NCBI GenBank assembly: GCA_013399855.1
Contig: VXAY01001311.1
Span: 798,103-862,102, forward strand
DNA length: 64,000 bases
Direction of reading: 5' to 3'
DNA from: Oxyruncus cristatus
Lineage: Eukaryota; Chordata; Aves; Passeriformes; Cotingidae
Shown: positions 18,735 through 32,922 of the stretch, in pieces
How positions within the stretch are numbered: position 1 is the first letter of the stretch
How the letters are laid out: each line of letters opens with the position of its first letter
Position numbers and translations under genes: made by a program
Notes under the pieces: model-generated
The model's database searches: none
What the model saw: only the letters and a program-made list of their open reading frames with translations
Told to the model about the DNA's origin: nothing

Positions 18735-18830
18735 TATGTTTTTTGGGTTTTTGTTTTTGGGGTTTTTTTGGTTTGTTTTGTTTGTTTGTTTGTTTGTTTG
18801 TTTTTTTCTGTTTTGTTTTGTATTTTTTCC
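18735..18830 (+). repeat. GTTT microsatellite and T/G-rich low complexity
   Basis: Several tandem GTTT units (about 18776-18802) are embedded in T runs punctuated by GG/GGG. The apparent open frames here (poly-Phe, or poly-Lys/Asn on the other strand) are translation of low-complexity DNA. Confidence 0.9.
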
Positions 18831-19611
18831 CCCTGAATCTTAGCAACTGTGCAGCATCTTTGCTTCTCCTGCCTGACCACAGCAGGAGGAGGGGTCTGTT
18901 GCTAATTTGTTTTGATACGGTTTGCTTTGGTCTGTATTCTTTTTGAAATTAATTCCTTTTGCAGGTGTGGGGTTAGAGGTGGTGGTGTGCTCCCAGCGAA
19001 GGTGTCATCCACCACAGAGAGGAGGTGGGAGGCTTTGATCAGTGTGGCTTCTGTTTTCTTGTTGTTCATTTAAAATGTACCAGTTTGTAATGCTGTTTGG
19101 CTTTGCAGGTCCTTGTTTTATTTCCTTCCAAGTCCTTCCCTGTCCTTTCAGGTTTTGTTGTTTTCATTGCTGTTCATTCTGCGTAACAGTTACTGGGGAT
19201 TATTCGTTGGAAGGTGGTGACTGGAGGTTCAATTTAGGCAGCAAACAAAATCCAGTCTAATGTCTATTTCCGTTTTTTAAACAGCCTTGTTACGGGTGGG
19301 AGAGGGCATTTTTAAGGGCACTATTCCACGAGTTTATTGGGTTTTATTGGGACAGAATTACGTAGAAAGGATTAAAACCAAAAATCTAACCGACACCCAA
19401 GGTACAAGTCATCATGCTGTGGCCCATGGACCAGTCCAGTTTCTACCCAGCACAAGTTCAGGAGCACTTAACAACAGCTCAGACTATCTGACCACTACCT
19501 ACTTTTTCTTGCAACTTCTTTTGAAGCAGCTGGACTCCTCAGGAGGTTCAGTACAGTGTCAAAGAAGCCCTCAAACACCGGTCTGCGTAAGAGCGGCAGT
19601 TGCTCTGCTCT

Positions 19612-19772
19612 TCCGTATGACTCAGCTGTTTACTCGCTGTGTGAGATTAGGCAAATCATTTAGCCACTTTGTGCCTTATCCTTCCCATTCGTAAAATAAG
19701 GCAAAAGCTGTCAGAGTCATTATGAGCTTTAATTAATTAATATTCCTACGGTATGCTGGAGAAGTGCTTTTT
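19612..19772 (+). mobile_element. MIR-like ancient SINE relic (sense)
   Basis: The order of segments matches the MIR core and 3' part. It runs CTGTTTACTCGCTGTGTGAG, then AGGCAAATCATTTAGCC, CTTTGTGCCTTATCC, CATTCGTAAAATAAGGC, and an AT-rich end with ATGCTGGAGAAGTGC. The corresponding consensus elements (as recalled) are ACTAGCTGTGTGACCTTGGG, GTGCCTCAGTTTCC and CATCTGTAAAATGGGG. The copy is strongly diverged, as expected for an amniote-age MIR in a bird. Boundaries are approximate. Confidence 0.75.
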
Positions 19773-21821
19773 CCCTCTTGCACTTTATTGCCTGCTACGT
19801 ATTTCAGCGGGGGCAGTTTGGAAGAAGCATTCTTTGTAGGAAGAATCCTCTCCCTTCCTGTCCCCTCACGATTTTGTGATCCTCTCTAATGATTTTTACC
19901 GCATGTAAAGAGATTTGCATGGTTAGGAGTATGAAAAATCAGTTGTTGTCTTCCCCTGAAGATTTGCAGTGTCTGCGTCAATCCCTGCTGACCTGTGCCT
20001 AAATCACTCTTCCTGCTTAGCCGCTGACTTGAGCCGCCTTAGGGAAGCACTTCATTAATAGCATTATACCAAATAAATAGGTACAGCAGTGATGTGAGAA
20101 ATACAGCTGAACAATAATTATTAGATGCAAAAAGCTAACAACAGCATCCAAGTTTGACATGAAATACAGCCTAGCCGAATTCCAGGTGGCTGGTCTCTGC
20201 ACTGGCTCATGTTTTAACTTTACTCAACATGGACCCTTCACTTTTCAGGCCAAACCTGGCAAGATTTGCTCAGAAGCAGCTTCACTGAAGCTGTCTTGTA
20301 AATGGGGCTGCTGAGTTAAATTTTCACTCACTTAGAGATGCAGAATGCGAAGGAGCTTTTTCATTATGAGGTGCAAGCAAATGCTAAAAGCTTTGTTCCT
20401 GCAGTTTTGTTTCATGCTGTACTGAAAATCCACATACTAGGTCCTAAGATGTATGTTGAGCACCTCTCACTTCTGGTTGTTTCAGTTGAACAGAAGGGCC
20501 CAAGCAGCAGAATACTTGTGATAGGAGTAAGTCAGTTACTTCTGTGTGGATTAAAATGAATGCTTGAAGTTTGGATCCGGGTTGGGATAAGCATCCGTAA
20601 GTCATTAGCTTTCCCTAGGGGTTGGTGTGACTGAAAACCCATGATCAAGCAAAAATAGCCTAGAAATCTCATACCAGCCACTTTGCTCAAACATATTGTA
20701 CTGTTTGTCTGTGGAGATTATCAGGAGAGTTCACAAGGATAGTGGGCGTTTTGACAGTCCAAAGCCAGCCAGAAGCTGCAAGTATGGTTTGGAGGATGCA
20801 TCTGTGAGGATTTGTGAAACTAAACGAGTGAATTTGGGTAAACACATACCCTTCTGCTCATTTTGCTAAGCTGCATGCCCTGGTGTATTCTGTTGGCCAA
20901 GCAGCCTGCCTTGTGCTCTACAAGACCCCAAAGGGTGAGCTCCCAGTGCAACACTTGTGTTTCCTGAACACTTTTGCAGAGTTTCTTTTAGGGTTCTGTG
21001 TGCAGAGGTCTGACCAGTTGCTACAAAATGAAGGCCTTTGCCCGAGGTCATTGTCAGATGTAGCCTTTGAAGAGGAGTTACGTAGATCTCTCCCTAGACA
21101 CTGCTTTTAGGCTGCCCTGCAGCTGAAACATCCCACACTCTTCCATCTATGAGCTAGCTGGAGGACTAAAATGATCCTACACTCATTTGGCATTTTCTCC
21201 TCTGTTGTTTCAGCATCTGTATTCCGTGGCTTATAGAATAGAGAGGTATTAGACAGTAAGCACTGCACATCAGCTAAAAAAGATGTGGGGCAGAGGGGAA
21301 GGCATCCAGCTTCCAGGGCCTGCCATGTTTCTGAACAGGACATTTTGCATGCTCCTTTTTTGTTCTTCTTATATCTGGTTGTGAATCCTGCATACAGCTT
21401 GGGAAAACAACACTGGATACAAAGGGAAAAACACCCAGCAGCTCTCTGTTTTTTGCTGTGACAACGTGTGGACCAGACAAAATCAAAAGCTTGGGGTTTC
21501 CAGGGCAGCAAATTAGTCTTTGTAACTTGCAGACTTCTTTCCTGGCAACTAGGCTTCCTGTAAAGAAAAATGAGAGGGGAAGATGTTAGGGATCTTTCTG
21601 AGAGGACAAAGTCCCCAGAGAATATCCTCACTGAGAGCCCCTAGTGTTGCAAAAGAAGACTGGGTAAAAGTCCTGTCTGTCCCAGGTACTACACAACAGG
21701 TTTGGTTGGTGTGTTCCTGCACTGCTTTTCCCTATGAACAGGAATGGAAACTGGGCAATAATACTTCCAGCATATAAATCAGCATTTGGGAGTAATTTAT
21801 TTGTTGAGTAGTCCCCTAGTT

Positions 21822-21833
21822 GGGGGGGGGGGG
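21822..21833 (+). repeat. G12 homopolymer
   Basis: Twelve consecutive G residues form a mononucleotide repeat, likely variable and error-prone in sequencing. Confidence 0.9.
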
Positions 21834-23549
21834 CAGCTCAGTTACCCCTTTGTTTTGAGTCCCATGAATAAGAGTATTTGGGCAATATCAGTAAAGTCTG
21901 AAAGTATTAACTGTGGTTGGATAACATGCACTGAATCCAGGAAGTGTCTGCCTTCTGAGAACAGCAAAAAGCAACACCATTAAAAAAAGCTGCTCTGGGT
22001 ATAGAAGAAAATCCAGACAGAGATGTTTCTGCAGCTGTCACAGAAGGAAAAGTCTGTGCACTTTGAAGAACTGAAAGAAAGAAGACAGTTTTTCCTAATA
22101 CCTGCCCTCTGCCTTGTCTTTGGTGCCTTTTCCCTTCTAACCAGTCTAGTCATACCTTCTACTTTTGGTGATGAAACTCCTGGGCAAGATATGATAAACT
22201 GACTTCTCTGAACCTGAAGAATAATTCTGTTGCGTTTATTATAGTATCATAACCAAGATGATGTCTTATCTCTTTTTCTATGTAGTTAGAGAAATTTCCA
22301 CCTTTGCAGGAAGGGACATATTATTCTTAATCAAAACTTGAGAATGTGGCAGGAGGAGGTACAGCTGCAGATGAACATTATCTAATTCACCCATCCTGTC
22401 ATGTGAACATCCCTGCTTAATTTAATACAATTATTTCATCAGTGAGGATAATATCAGCAGCATGATTCATTTATACAACATGTTTCACAACTGCCTTTAC
22501 CTCTCGGCTTCTTATTATCACTACTGATAATTTCACCATGAGTGGCTTCAGAGGAAGGGGAGGGGATGTGAAGGAAGCTGCCAGTATCTTTGTGTGAGTG
22601 TGTGGACAACTGTAGTCTTGAGGGACACTGATGCCAAAGGATTTTCTTTGCATCTATGCTGTTGCACCTCCGTGTCTGATACACTTCAGTTAGACATTTC
22701 TGGGTGAGCACAAGACTGAATGGATAAGCTCCTGAGTGGCTGCATTGTTCTGTGGGCAACAAGAGCATCATTGTCTTCTGCCCCAGACATGCCAGTAAGT
22801 GCTCCATATTTTGCATTTCTGTTGAAATGAAGATCTCCACGAAACAGAACCAGGGTGGGAGAATGAGGCTTTGACTCTGGTGAGGTGGCAGAGGCATTCT
22901 TTCAGAAACCATCCTCTACGGCTTCTTATTTCTAACTCATTTGGCTGTAATTTGTACTGTCAAGGTCATTTAAATGGGCAGCAAGATGTGGTGAATCTGT
23001 TCCCAGAGGTCATGAAAAGCCTCTTTAGTAGAGCAGGCTGGGCTGTGCTTATGCCAGGTCATTTAAGCACATTTGTATTGCCAGTCAGATGATACACAGG
23101 GTAGTTCATGATTTTATAATAAACCATGCAACCTGGACCTTCAGCGTGTGCCACAGTGGGATACAGCACTTGGATTTAAATGACAGTACAATAATTCAGT
23201 AACTGTATTTTAATAGTCCACTAATCTTTAAAATATGTGTAAAGGAGTGGGATTATCAAATCGTAATGAATTGTCTGGGTTCTTCCCCATCCTTCCTCTT
23301 TTTTTTTTCATTCCCTGAGACTGGTTCATTCATCTGGGCTATCAGTCATTTATGTAGCTTTTGGTGTTGAAATAGTGCCATTTTTAATAAATGGTTTAGA
23401 CAGTTTCTCAAAATCTTGATTTTATTCTCTTTTTTTTTCCATATCTATCTTCATAGAGATAAATTAACCTTTTATCTTAGGAGGAAGTAAACAGAGACAG
23501 AATGATTGAAAGATTAGGAAAGACACCATTTCAGCCAACTCTTTCAAGA

Positions 23550-23690
23550 GTGGTGACTGCAAGTCAGAATTCCTGGGTCTGTCTGAAGCTCTGCCGCTAC
23601 GTTACTGTAGGACTGTGGCCAAATCCTTTCCTTTTCCCTCTCTTTCATTTTTTCCTCCCATGTTAATGGGAGGCACAAAGTTAGCACTTT
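23550..23690 (+). mobile_element. MIR-like ancient SINE relic (sense)
   Basis: The segments AAGTCAGAATTCCTGGGTCT, GCTCTGCCGCTACGTTACTG, GACTGTGGCCAAATCC and CCCATGTTAATGGGAGGCAC follow the order of the MIR consensus (AGTCAGACTGCCTGGGTTC, GCTCTGCCACTTACTAGC, TGACCTTGGGCAAGT, CATCTGTAAAATGGGG). It is diverged, and the ends are approximate. Confidence 0.7.
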
Positions 23691-26600
23691 GTGTAGAAAA
23701 ATCAGTTTACCTTTTCAAAGGACCATACAAACCTTATAAAGGCAGTGTGATGCACACTCTACTTGCCAACAGTATTTCTGTTTACATGTTGCTTGTCAGG
23801 CATTTGGAGATTTCCTGTGTCTGATGCTTAAATATGGCAGCTCAAAGTTATACTAATTCAGGATGAATGAAGCTACAAAACACGGCTCTTCAGTATTTTA
23901 TTTACCCCCCAAATTCTGGTGTAGGTGAAGGGTTACTCTTTCTTCCCTCATATACCTAGAGATCATCTGGAGAAAAAATCTAGAACAAATCAAGGATTTT
24001 AAGTTCCCCAAACTCAAGTTTTGGTTAATGACAGTCTTACAATCCTGGGACTTTTGCTTCCCAGTCCTGGAAAGTAAACCAGCTCTTCCTAAAATAGTGA
24101 CTGTTCCGACACTGCTGTGATACAGGGGATGGGAATCCCTTTACCAATGCTTTGCTCTTGCTATGGGTACTTCATTTTATTAGCCCTCCTTCGTGTGTTT
24201 TTGCTTATGCTTTATTCTCTACATTTATTGTGTGTGTGTGTTTTGTTTCGTTAGACAAATGTGCTACTTTAAAAAAGACATTTCAAAACCTTTAATCAAG
24301 ATCATATTTTACTTTCATCACGTGTTTATATCATTACAAGCCTTTTGGGTCTTAAAAGGCTTTGGTCTAAGGCTTAATCAGTTTGGCTGATATATAAATG
24401 CATGTTTGACTTTAACTCTTTAAAAAATACTAGCTTGGAAAAAAAAAAAAAAACCTTATCAACAGCACCTTAGAATAACTGCATGTCAGAAAAAGTCAGG
24501 GACTTTCTCTAGTAAAAACTAAGTGCTGGGAGTAGTTCTAGATCCTGTGATCCACTGCATAAAATCAAATCTCCTGGCTGTTGAAAGATACCATCTACCT
24601 GAAGATACCACATCTCTTTTTATGTCTTTTGTCTCTCCTGTTTGCCCTAGCTGTCATGCTGCACTTACACACAGCCTTGATATAACTGAAAGTGAAGCCT
24701 GCTAATCCGTAATGTGGCAAAATGTTAAATGGGGGGGGTTACAGTTAAAAATTAAAGGTAGACGAACACCTAATTCTTCCTGTGGTTATGCAGACTCAGG
24801 TCCATAATGAAGACAGTACAGTTCTTGATTTAAACTGCAAGAGCGGAGGATTTTGAATTTGTGGCTGCACGAAGGTAAAAGGGTGAAATGTTTCAGCAAA
24901 CACAGGAGTGAACATGCTAACAGTTATCTTCACACTTAACACAATTGTATGTTATTACCTATTTCCCAGGTGTTTTTTAGAATCCTTTGGGATAAATCAG
25001 TGTAGTTCCACTGTGGTAAAGGAAATGACTTAAATTATTACAAACTCATGATGCAACGCAGGATTTGCAAACAGTCTGACTGAATTTTTAACGCATTTGA
25101 CTTCCAGCGAGGATTTGAGAATGCTCTTTGAAATAACAGAAGTAAAAATGTTATGAAGACCAAACACTGAAGTAATATCATTTTGGTAAATACATAAAAT
25201 AGCTGAAAATTGTTTACTTATCCTCCTTTATGAGAACCAAGCTTCTGTGACCTCCGATTAATTTACCATTAGCCTGAACACACAATGAAAGTGAATGAAG
25301 GGGCAATTTGGAATGACATTTATCAGCTCTGGAACTGTCGACTTCTATTATTTCCACAAGGCCTTGTATTTCTTGGCTCCAGAGACGGCTGTGCTGACTT
25401 GAATGAAGAAGAGCGTTCTTACTACCAAGAATGGTTACAGCACAGACAGCCTCGTTGCTGGATGCCTACAGTGGAAAAAAAACACCTCCACCGTTTCTGA
25501 CTCGCATTAAGTGAGACCAAAACCACTCTTCTATAGTGGACTTGCACAAGACCTTGCCTTCACACCAGGATTAAAAAAAAAGGAACAGAAGAACTAAGGA
25601 GGAGCAAAAGGAGGCAAGGAAATAAACTTTATAGGAACAGGATAGCTGAGGGATTGAGGCAAAAGGACGAGACTGAAAAAAACCTTTCAGCATGAGGATG
25701 CAGTTTGGAATCCAAGCTGCCTTTGCAGCCAGTGACACCCATTCCCATCAGGAACTGGCTGCTTCTCCCTATGAATTGGTGCTGCTCTTGGTCAGATTTC
25801 CAGTGGCCAGAGAGCACATTGCAGGTTTTACTACCATTTCTGTCACTACTCAGCACCTTTTCTTGAGACTTAAAACGGAGGTCGAGAATTGAATGTACAT
25901 GGAAACTAAACCCTCTTGGATTGAACTGAAACAAGTCTGTGGGCAGGTTGGCTTTGCTTCTGGTGCTGTCTTCCAAATAGTTGACTTCGCTCTTCAGGGA
26001 TCCTTGTCTGGCACATGGTCGCTGTGTTCGGTTGGTTCATTGGCTCATTTGTAGTTAAAACTTTTATGCAACTCTCTCAGTACTGATTTCACAACATTAT
26101 AGTTCACTGCTTTGGGATTTGTTTGTTTTATAATTGAAATTGGGTGGACAGCAGAGCAAGCCTCCCTTCCGTTTGGCCAGTAGTTTATTTTATTCTAATT
26201 TGATGTTATCTTTATTTTTACCAATTTAATACAATGGATTTGTATTTCTGTAAAGTAATGAATCCCTTCTTAAAATGTCAAATGCTGGTTGTACTCGTAA
26301 CGTTTTAACCCTGCCGCTTAGGTCACCTAAAAGATCAACAGATGTCTGCCTTCTAGGTGCCTGCTTCACTTTTGAGAATACAGAATGTAGGCTCCTAAGA
26401 CAATTTTATGCATTAATTTTTTTCCCATTTATTTTGTGCACAATTTGTGCCTAGGATGGCTTAGGCACTGCTTTGATGATGACAGCTTTGTCCATTACGC
26501 CTCTGATAGGTTTGTCTGCTATGACTGTTCCGAAACTATGTAGAAGTAATCAATTCTAACAAAGGTGCTTTGCTTAGAGCTTGCTTCTTTAAGAAGTGGA

Positions 26601-27993
26601 AAAGTTGTATGACAGTGCTTTGCGAAATTGTCTTGTGTTTGGAGACGTATGTCTGGATCATACTTCCACAAGCAACAGGCAACTATAAAATTCCTTCTTT
26701 ACTGCAGCACACCACGCTCTGTGGAAAAGAATCAGTGTTATATGATAGTAGTCAGAGATACCTTAGTGGTAACAGTAAAACACTCAAACATTACGAGTCT
26801 AATTCCAGTCAGCTTTGCCTTGTTGTAGGTCAGGAATAATTCTGTAAAACTAAATGTACTTACAGTTTAGACAGATCAGAATCAGTTTCTTCAGTGCCCA
26901 GAGCTGAAACCCAGTTGTCTGATATAACATGTTTTGTAGCTAAAGGATGAATTTTCTAAGTCACAGGGTCAGAGAAGAGCTAAGCTATTATGTGATGATT
27001 TGATCTAATACATATTCGTTAGTTCTGGCTATTTAAAAGTCAGCTAAAATAACTTCTAAGAAACCCCCTTGTTGAAAAACCTTTTCTTCCTTCTCTGTTT
27101 TTTTTCCCCTTGCTGTATTTTATGTTGGTCAAACAAAAATACATGACTTAGAATTTTAATGTGTTTTATAGCACTGTCTGTCACTCCGTGTAATCAAGCC
27201 AGGTTTAGGAATAATTCCAGTTACCCTGCAAAAAATGTCACCCAATTTTTCTGTTTTCACATGATAATAATTACTGAAATCTGGAAGTTCAGCTTTGCAG
27301 AAGAGGAAAACATCAATGGCTATATGCAGAATTATCCAGGTTATTCTTTCAGATTTGGTGGAAAGAGAGGACAGGTTCCTTCTGCTTTCTTCTCAAGGTG
27401 AAAGAGAAGTATTTATTTCCTGTGATATTTTTGTGCTTGGAATTCTAAGCTTGGGAAGTTCAGGGGAAAGTACAAGTTAAAAAACAACAAAACGAAAAAG
27501 CCCAAACCAACCAGCCAACCAAAACACACACAAAAAAGGACCATCAGAATAACCTGATGGAAACCCCATTCGCTTAAACATATTTGCCCAGTTCGGATGG
27601 TGGTGGTTGAATTTTAAGTGAAGATGCTCTTCAGTTCTTATTTCATTAAGGAATATAACGTTTAAAATAAAACAGCGGAAATATAACTGGAAAATTAATT
27701 TTCACGATAGAAGCATGTATCTTGTTGATGGGAATAATTTCTTCCGAGGCAATTCTCATCCAAAGTGCAAATGGACGATGTTCTCTGATCGTGTCATGCC
27801 AATTTTCCAGTTTATCAGTCATTTCAGTTCCAAACTGGAGTGACAAGATGATATCACATTTGATCTTCATATATATCATACAACCTTTCAGGTTTAGAAG
27901 TTCATATGAGCTGAAAACAGCTGCCGTTGCTTGGACGGTGTTGTGCCAACAGCAGTTTTGTAATAACGTTCTTTTCTCTTCTGCTTGTCGTAG

Positions 27994-28171
27994 GATGAAG
28001 TGGCCCAGCCTCTGAACCTTTCAGCCAAACCCAAGACATCTGATGGCAAGTCTCCCACATCACCCACCTCTCCTCATATGCCAACTCTGAGAATAAATAG
28101 TGGGGCCAGTTCGCTAAAGTCCTCTGTGCCAGCAACATTAGCTAGTCCTTCGGCCAGAGCTAACACAATAG
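27994..28171 (+). CDS. SOX5: SOX5 coding exon: CtBP-type PLNLS motif and Ser/Pro-rich linker
   Basis: This exon is 178 nt, 59 codons plus one base (phase 0 in, phase 1 out). It begins [20 protein letters not shown], continues through [10 protein letters not shown], and ends SPSARANTI. The codons at 28009-28023 encode PLNLS, the same kind of motif through which the paralogue SOX6 is reported to bind the corepressor CtBP2. A corepressor-recruiting role here is therefore inferred by paralogy. The rest is a disordered Ser/Thr/Pro-rich linker with several SP/TP sites that could be phosphorylated. The acceptor is TAG (27991-27993) after a CT-rich tract, and the donor G|GTAAGC is strong. Skipping this exon alone would shift the frame; skipping it together with the next exon (178+146=324 nt) would not. 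Confidence 0.97.
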
Positions 28172-31100
28172 GTAAGCTCAGCCTGTGTGTCCCTCCCCAT
28201 AACGATTCATAGGTGTTAATGGGAAGTGGGCTTTTATCAGCCACGTTGACCATTACACTCCATTTGCCTGATGCCAGCAAAGAAACTCACAGGAGGGGCA
28301 TCTGAGCTTTTACAGACTCAGAAAACAAAGACCTGTGTTATTTCAGATACTGCTTTACCAATAAAAGTTAATAAATGCTGCTTGTTTAATGGCATGCATT
28401 AAAAGACAGTGACCTGTCTAATGGTGGGCATTAAACATCTGTGGTATTATACCATGTCCTCTAAAAACAATGGATAAACTTTAAAAAATATCCCTAAAAG
28501 TTGCATCTTTCCAAAATTACAGGTTTAATCCTTAGTTTGCTCAAAAGCTATGTGAAATATTAATTTACCCTGGTGTAATAAGCAAAACAATTACCAAGTT
28601 CATTTAAAAAAATCTAAATTTAATGTTGTATCTTGCAAAAAGTCTTGTCTGACTGTTTTTAATACTGTTCCAGAAAATAGTGGTATTTCGTACTTGTGCC
28701 AAAATTACATCTTTGCCTAAAGACCATCTAAGTAGTAACATGTTAGTGGTGATTTTACAAGTCTGATATGTAAAAGGGACTGCTCTTTGTGTGTATAAGA
28801 AAAATGTGTACACCCCCCATTCTTCATCCATGTAACTGAAATAATTTGTTCCATAAAGTCTTCGAATATAACCTGAATTAAGATTTCAGTATGTAAATCA
28901 ACCTCTCTTTTGGGAATTAAAGGAGGTGGATGTACCTTTTCTGTGTTCCTTCTAAAGCATCTCCTGCTGGCCACTTTCAGGGATGGCACAAAAAACCCAA
29001 AAGAAGCCATAGGTCAAACCTATCAGAAAGCTGTTTCTGTGATACAGCAGTGCTATGCAGTAAACTTTATTTGGTATGACACATTACGACTGGAGAAATA
29101 TTTTTAAAATATGACATTACTAATTGTTAGCACCTCTCTTTTTATTAACCCTCCACTCTTTAACTGTGGTAGGTAATAATGCATTTCATCTTTCATTTGC
29201 TTGACCCTGCTGCTCTCCATGCACAATGCATCGGGTTTCAGTTTTTTCACATTAGAATTTTTGTCCTTAAGTAGAGCGAACATCACATTTAGATGGGGAG
29301 TTAAGCATCTGACCCACATCTCAGTGGCAAGACATCTCTTGTTCTCTCCTTTCCAATCTTCTTTCCCTACACACCTGATATTTTTCATAGGTTTGAGACC
29401 CCTGCAATTTACTTGGTTTAACAAGATGCAGATTTTGAAATGCTGTACCTGTAATGAGTGATAATGTAATTGGATAAAAGCTGTGAGGATGAACAGAGCT
29501 TTAAAGGTCATTCTTGTAAGAAGAATTAATGTGTTATACCATTAATAAACCATGGAAAACTGTGGAGCAAAAGATAACATACTTAAGTTATTGTTAATGA
29601 CATAGAGTTCACTGCTGTATATCTCTCAGCTACAAATATAGAAAGTGACTTTTTGAGGTTGCTGTGCAGTATCACTGTGCATGCTGTATATATAAGATAA
29701 GCTGTCTTTAACTGGTGCAGGAGCTGGGCGGACATAATGTACTTCTAACAAAGGTTTATCCTTTAATGTGGGACTAGAAGAAGGAAAGGCTCTTGAACAC
29801 CCTACAGAGTCTTCTCCTGCTAAATGCTAGGTCAGATCCAACCAAAGTTAAACAAGTTGAACTCAAACTGAAATGAAACCATTTGATGATCTTGAAGCGA
29901 GCGTGAAATTTCAAGTCACCCTCCAGCAGGAGCTACACCACATAAAAAACTTGATAGCATTTTTAGCAAAGGTACTAAGGTCCCTAAAATGGTAGAGAAG
30001 CTGGATCACTTTCTTATCTTGAGCAATAAGTCCCTCTACTTCGCTGGGAAACACTCACAGTTGCCTCCACCATTTGAACGATTGGAGCTGTCAACACAAG
30101 GCACAAGTTGTCTGCCCTAGGTGTGCACAGCCCACCTTGCTGGGATGCAGCTGAGCCGTCACTTTTCACCACCGGTAACTTCAGATTAGAGCTGTTCTCT
30201 GAAAGCAGTCCTTTCAGGCTCCTCAGCTCCCATGCCATGGAGAAATGCTCGGGTATTGTTCAGTTGTCTTTGAGGGACGTGAACTTGGAGCCTCAGTGAT
30301 TAACAGCATAGCTGCACTCGGGCATACGGATACACAGCCCTTTCCAGAGCTATCCCTATAGCATATAAATTGTGCTACAGACTGAGCAGTCACAAATGTC
30401 ATGGCTTCATGTATGACTTTAAATCCAAGCATTTCTTTTTGGGAACAGGCATATGTCCGTGTACTAAAAACAGAAACAACTTCTCTCTGCTCTTTGCCAT
30501 TATCTGCAACATCTCTGTGCTAGTTTGGCAATCCTTGTAACTAAGTGCATTTTATGTAATGCAGTTCTCCTCTCTGTCAATAATTCACCACCTACCCTAA
30601 ACAACAATAATTTACATTCAAGTCGCTTCTATATTAATCATTTCCCTGCACACCAGCATCTTGGCAGCTACTGAAAAACATAAGGAGTGCTTGCTTTTAT
30701 TCACTGTCATGTGCCAAACTGTCTCAAAGATAGCAGTATTCAGGAAAAGCCAAATAGTCTGGAGAAGGGCATGAATTCCAGTTCCTGGGCAAATTCAGCT
30801 CTATTACAGATTGAAAGTATTATACCTACTCTAATCAAGAGCACAACCAGCACTAATACTGCTGTTTGTTTGTTTGCTTCCTTTTTAATTTATTCTGACT
30901 GCATGCGAGGTTGATCAGTAACATATGCAAACTGGGGAAGAAACCAAGCAAGTTGATAAAATGGAAGTTAAGGAAAAAAAAAAAAAAGAAAAATCAGCTG
31001 GTAGCTGGTGCAGGCTATATCCTTCCTTGTGCTGGGAAAGCTGGAATTACTGGAATTCCATTGGCTGGGAATTACTGAACTGGGTCATTTGATAAAAGCA

Positions 31101-31880
31101 ATGTGAATCAAGTTATTTCGTATAAAACACTCAGGGTTCCTGGGGATTTAGCCAAAACCTAACTGTTAGTACAATTAACAGCAATCAAACCGCACAGAAA
31201 CTTTTCTTTCTAGTTTTTGCACTCCAAGGGAAATGGGAATACCAGTCCCATTCTGTCTGCAGTCTAAAAAAACAATAAAAGCCCAAACCAAACTAAAATC
31301 CTGACAGCAGCACAGCACTGAACTAATCTGACATCAGCTTCTTCCCCTGAAATGTTTTAAGCAGCAAGACAATGTCCTACGTTTTTTGGCAATCAGTGGA
31401 TCAGATAGAAGAGTCTAGCAATACAACAAGGATGTGTAATCTGACATGATTAGACAAGGCTCTTTAGGAACAGAACATTCATAATTGAGACAAAGAAAGA
31501 GTATTAATAACACTTTCCTAACACGGCAGTTAGCCATTTTATATTTCCTTTCTTTAATCTTAGTGTTTTTCAACAAATCATGGGATTTAATAGCGTGTTT
31601 TGGCAGATTAGAGGATTTATGGCCCAGATGTTTTTTGTTCTAAAAATGGATTAGGGTGTAAAGTTTGCTGGAATCCATGGAACATGTTGAGGCAAGCCGG
31701 TCATTTTGTGTGTGATTAGTGCCTGCCTTCTGTCTCACAGTCCCTCCATCTGTCACAATTCACCAATGGATCTGGTTAGATTTAGCCTCATGTCACAAAC
31801 AGAAGTCCCTTTTCTGGGCAATTTCATATTACAGATTCATTTTATGCTGTTTTTATGCCCTAGTTAAAAGACAGAAAGAA

Positions 31881-31903
31881 GTGTGTGCGTGCGCACACGT
31901 GTG
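31881..31903. repeat. Alternating purine-pyrimidine tract (Z-DNA prone)
   Basis: Twenty-three bases strictly alternate purine and pyrimidine (GTGTGTGCG then TGCGCACACG then TGTG). They include an inverted repeat GTGTGCG-TG-CGCACAC. Such CG/CA alternations favour left-handed DNA under supercoiling; any function is unknown. Confidence 0.6.
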
Positions 31904-32739
31904 GGGATGTGGAGAGGGGGAGGGAGATTGATAGATATTAGCCTCTCCTTTAATGTTTGAAAAATAGACTGGGGCTTGGAGTCTCCCATCAGTATTCTAT
32001 CCTACAAATCACATGCAGATCATAATAAGTATAATCTACAGTACGCTAAAGGAAAAAAATGACAAAGTGTCACATTTAAAATTAAATAGTATTAGCTGTG
32101 CCGGTGATGCTTGTAACATTTTAAAAGGAAATAATTCAGTGACTACTAAGGCTAAGCCCTAGGCTGTGAATTTGCAGCAAAACAGTGGACATTTGACCTA
32201 CTATTAGCAGCATGAATAGGAGTGGGAATGTAGGTCCGTGTAGCTGTGGTTTCTTATACATTTGTGAATGACAGGTGGTGGTGGGGAGCATTCGGTGGAT
32301 GAGGTTTCTCTTTCCAGCCATTATGCATTTCATATCTATAGCAAACCACCGCCACCTGTGGTTTATTTTAATGTATTCACAAGTTTTAAGAAGGGGAAGA
32401 ATGAAATGGTCTATATTTAAGAGTTTGGGATTGCTGGCATGATCAAAGCTTCCCCTGACTCTTATCTGGTTACATCCTGCTGCATACAAACCACAGGGCT
32501 AATCTCTGCAGTGTCAGGGAAATATTGAAACTAATGGGATCAAATAGCAGGAAGGATGATTTTGGCACTGAGGTTTCTCATGCTTTCTGTCCAGGTGGCT
32601 CTGTCATAACAACACCAGAATTACAAAGCATGGACCGAGTTTCTGGGCCTTACCTTTTAACTCTTTCTCATTAGTAACGATAAACCATGCATTTCATCGA
32701 TGAAAGCTAAAGTGTTTTCTTGTAACTTTCTTTTTTTAA

Positions 32740-32922
<183 letters not shown>

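Noticed and set aside
19287..19694. 135-codon plus-strand open frame
   Set aside because: It runs into a MIR relic and has no conserved features.
21107..21631. 174-codon minus-strand open frame
   Set aside because: Lacks any recognisable domain, has Cys-rich random-looking composition and lies in unique intron; chance open frames of this size are expected in 64 kb.
25285..25500. Possible extra exon (71-codon frame with acidic, aromatic residues)
   Set aside because: It has no matching phase, no similarity to SOX5 isoforms that I know, and no clear acceptor; left as intron.
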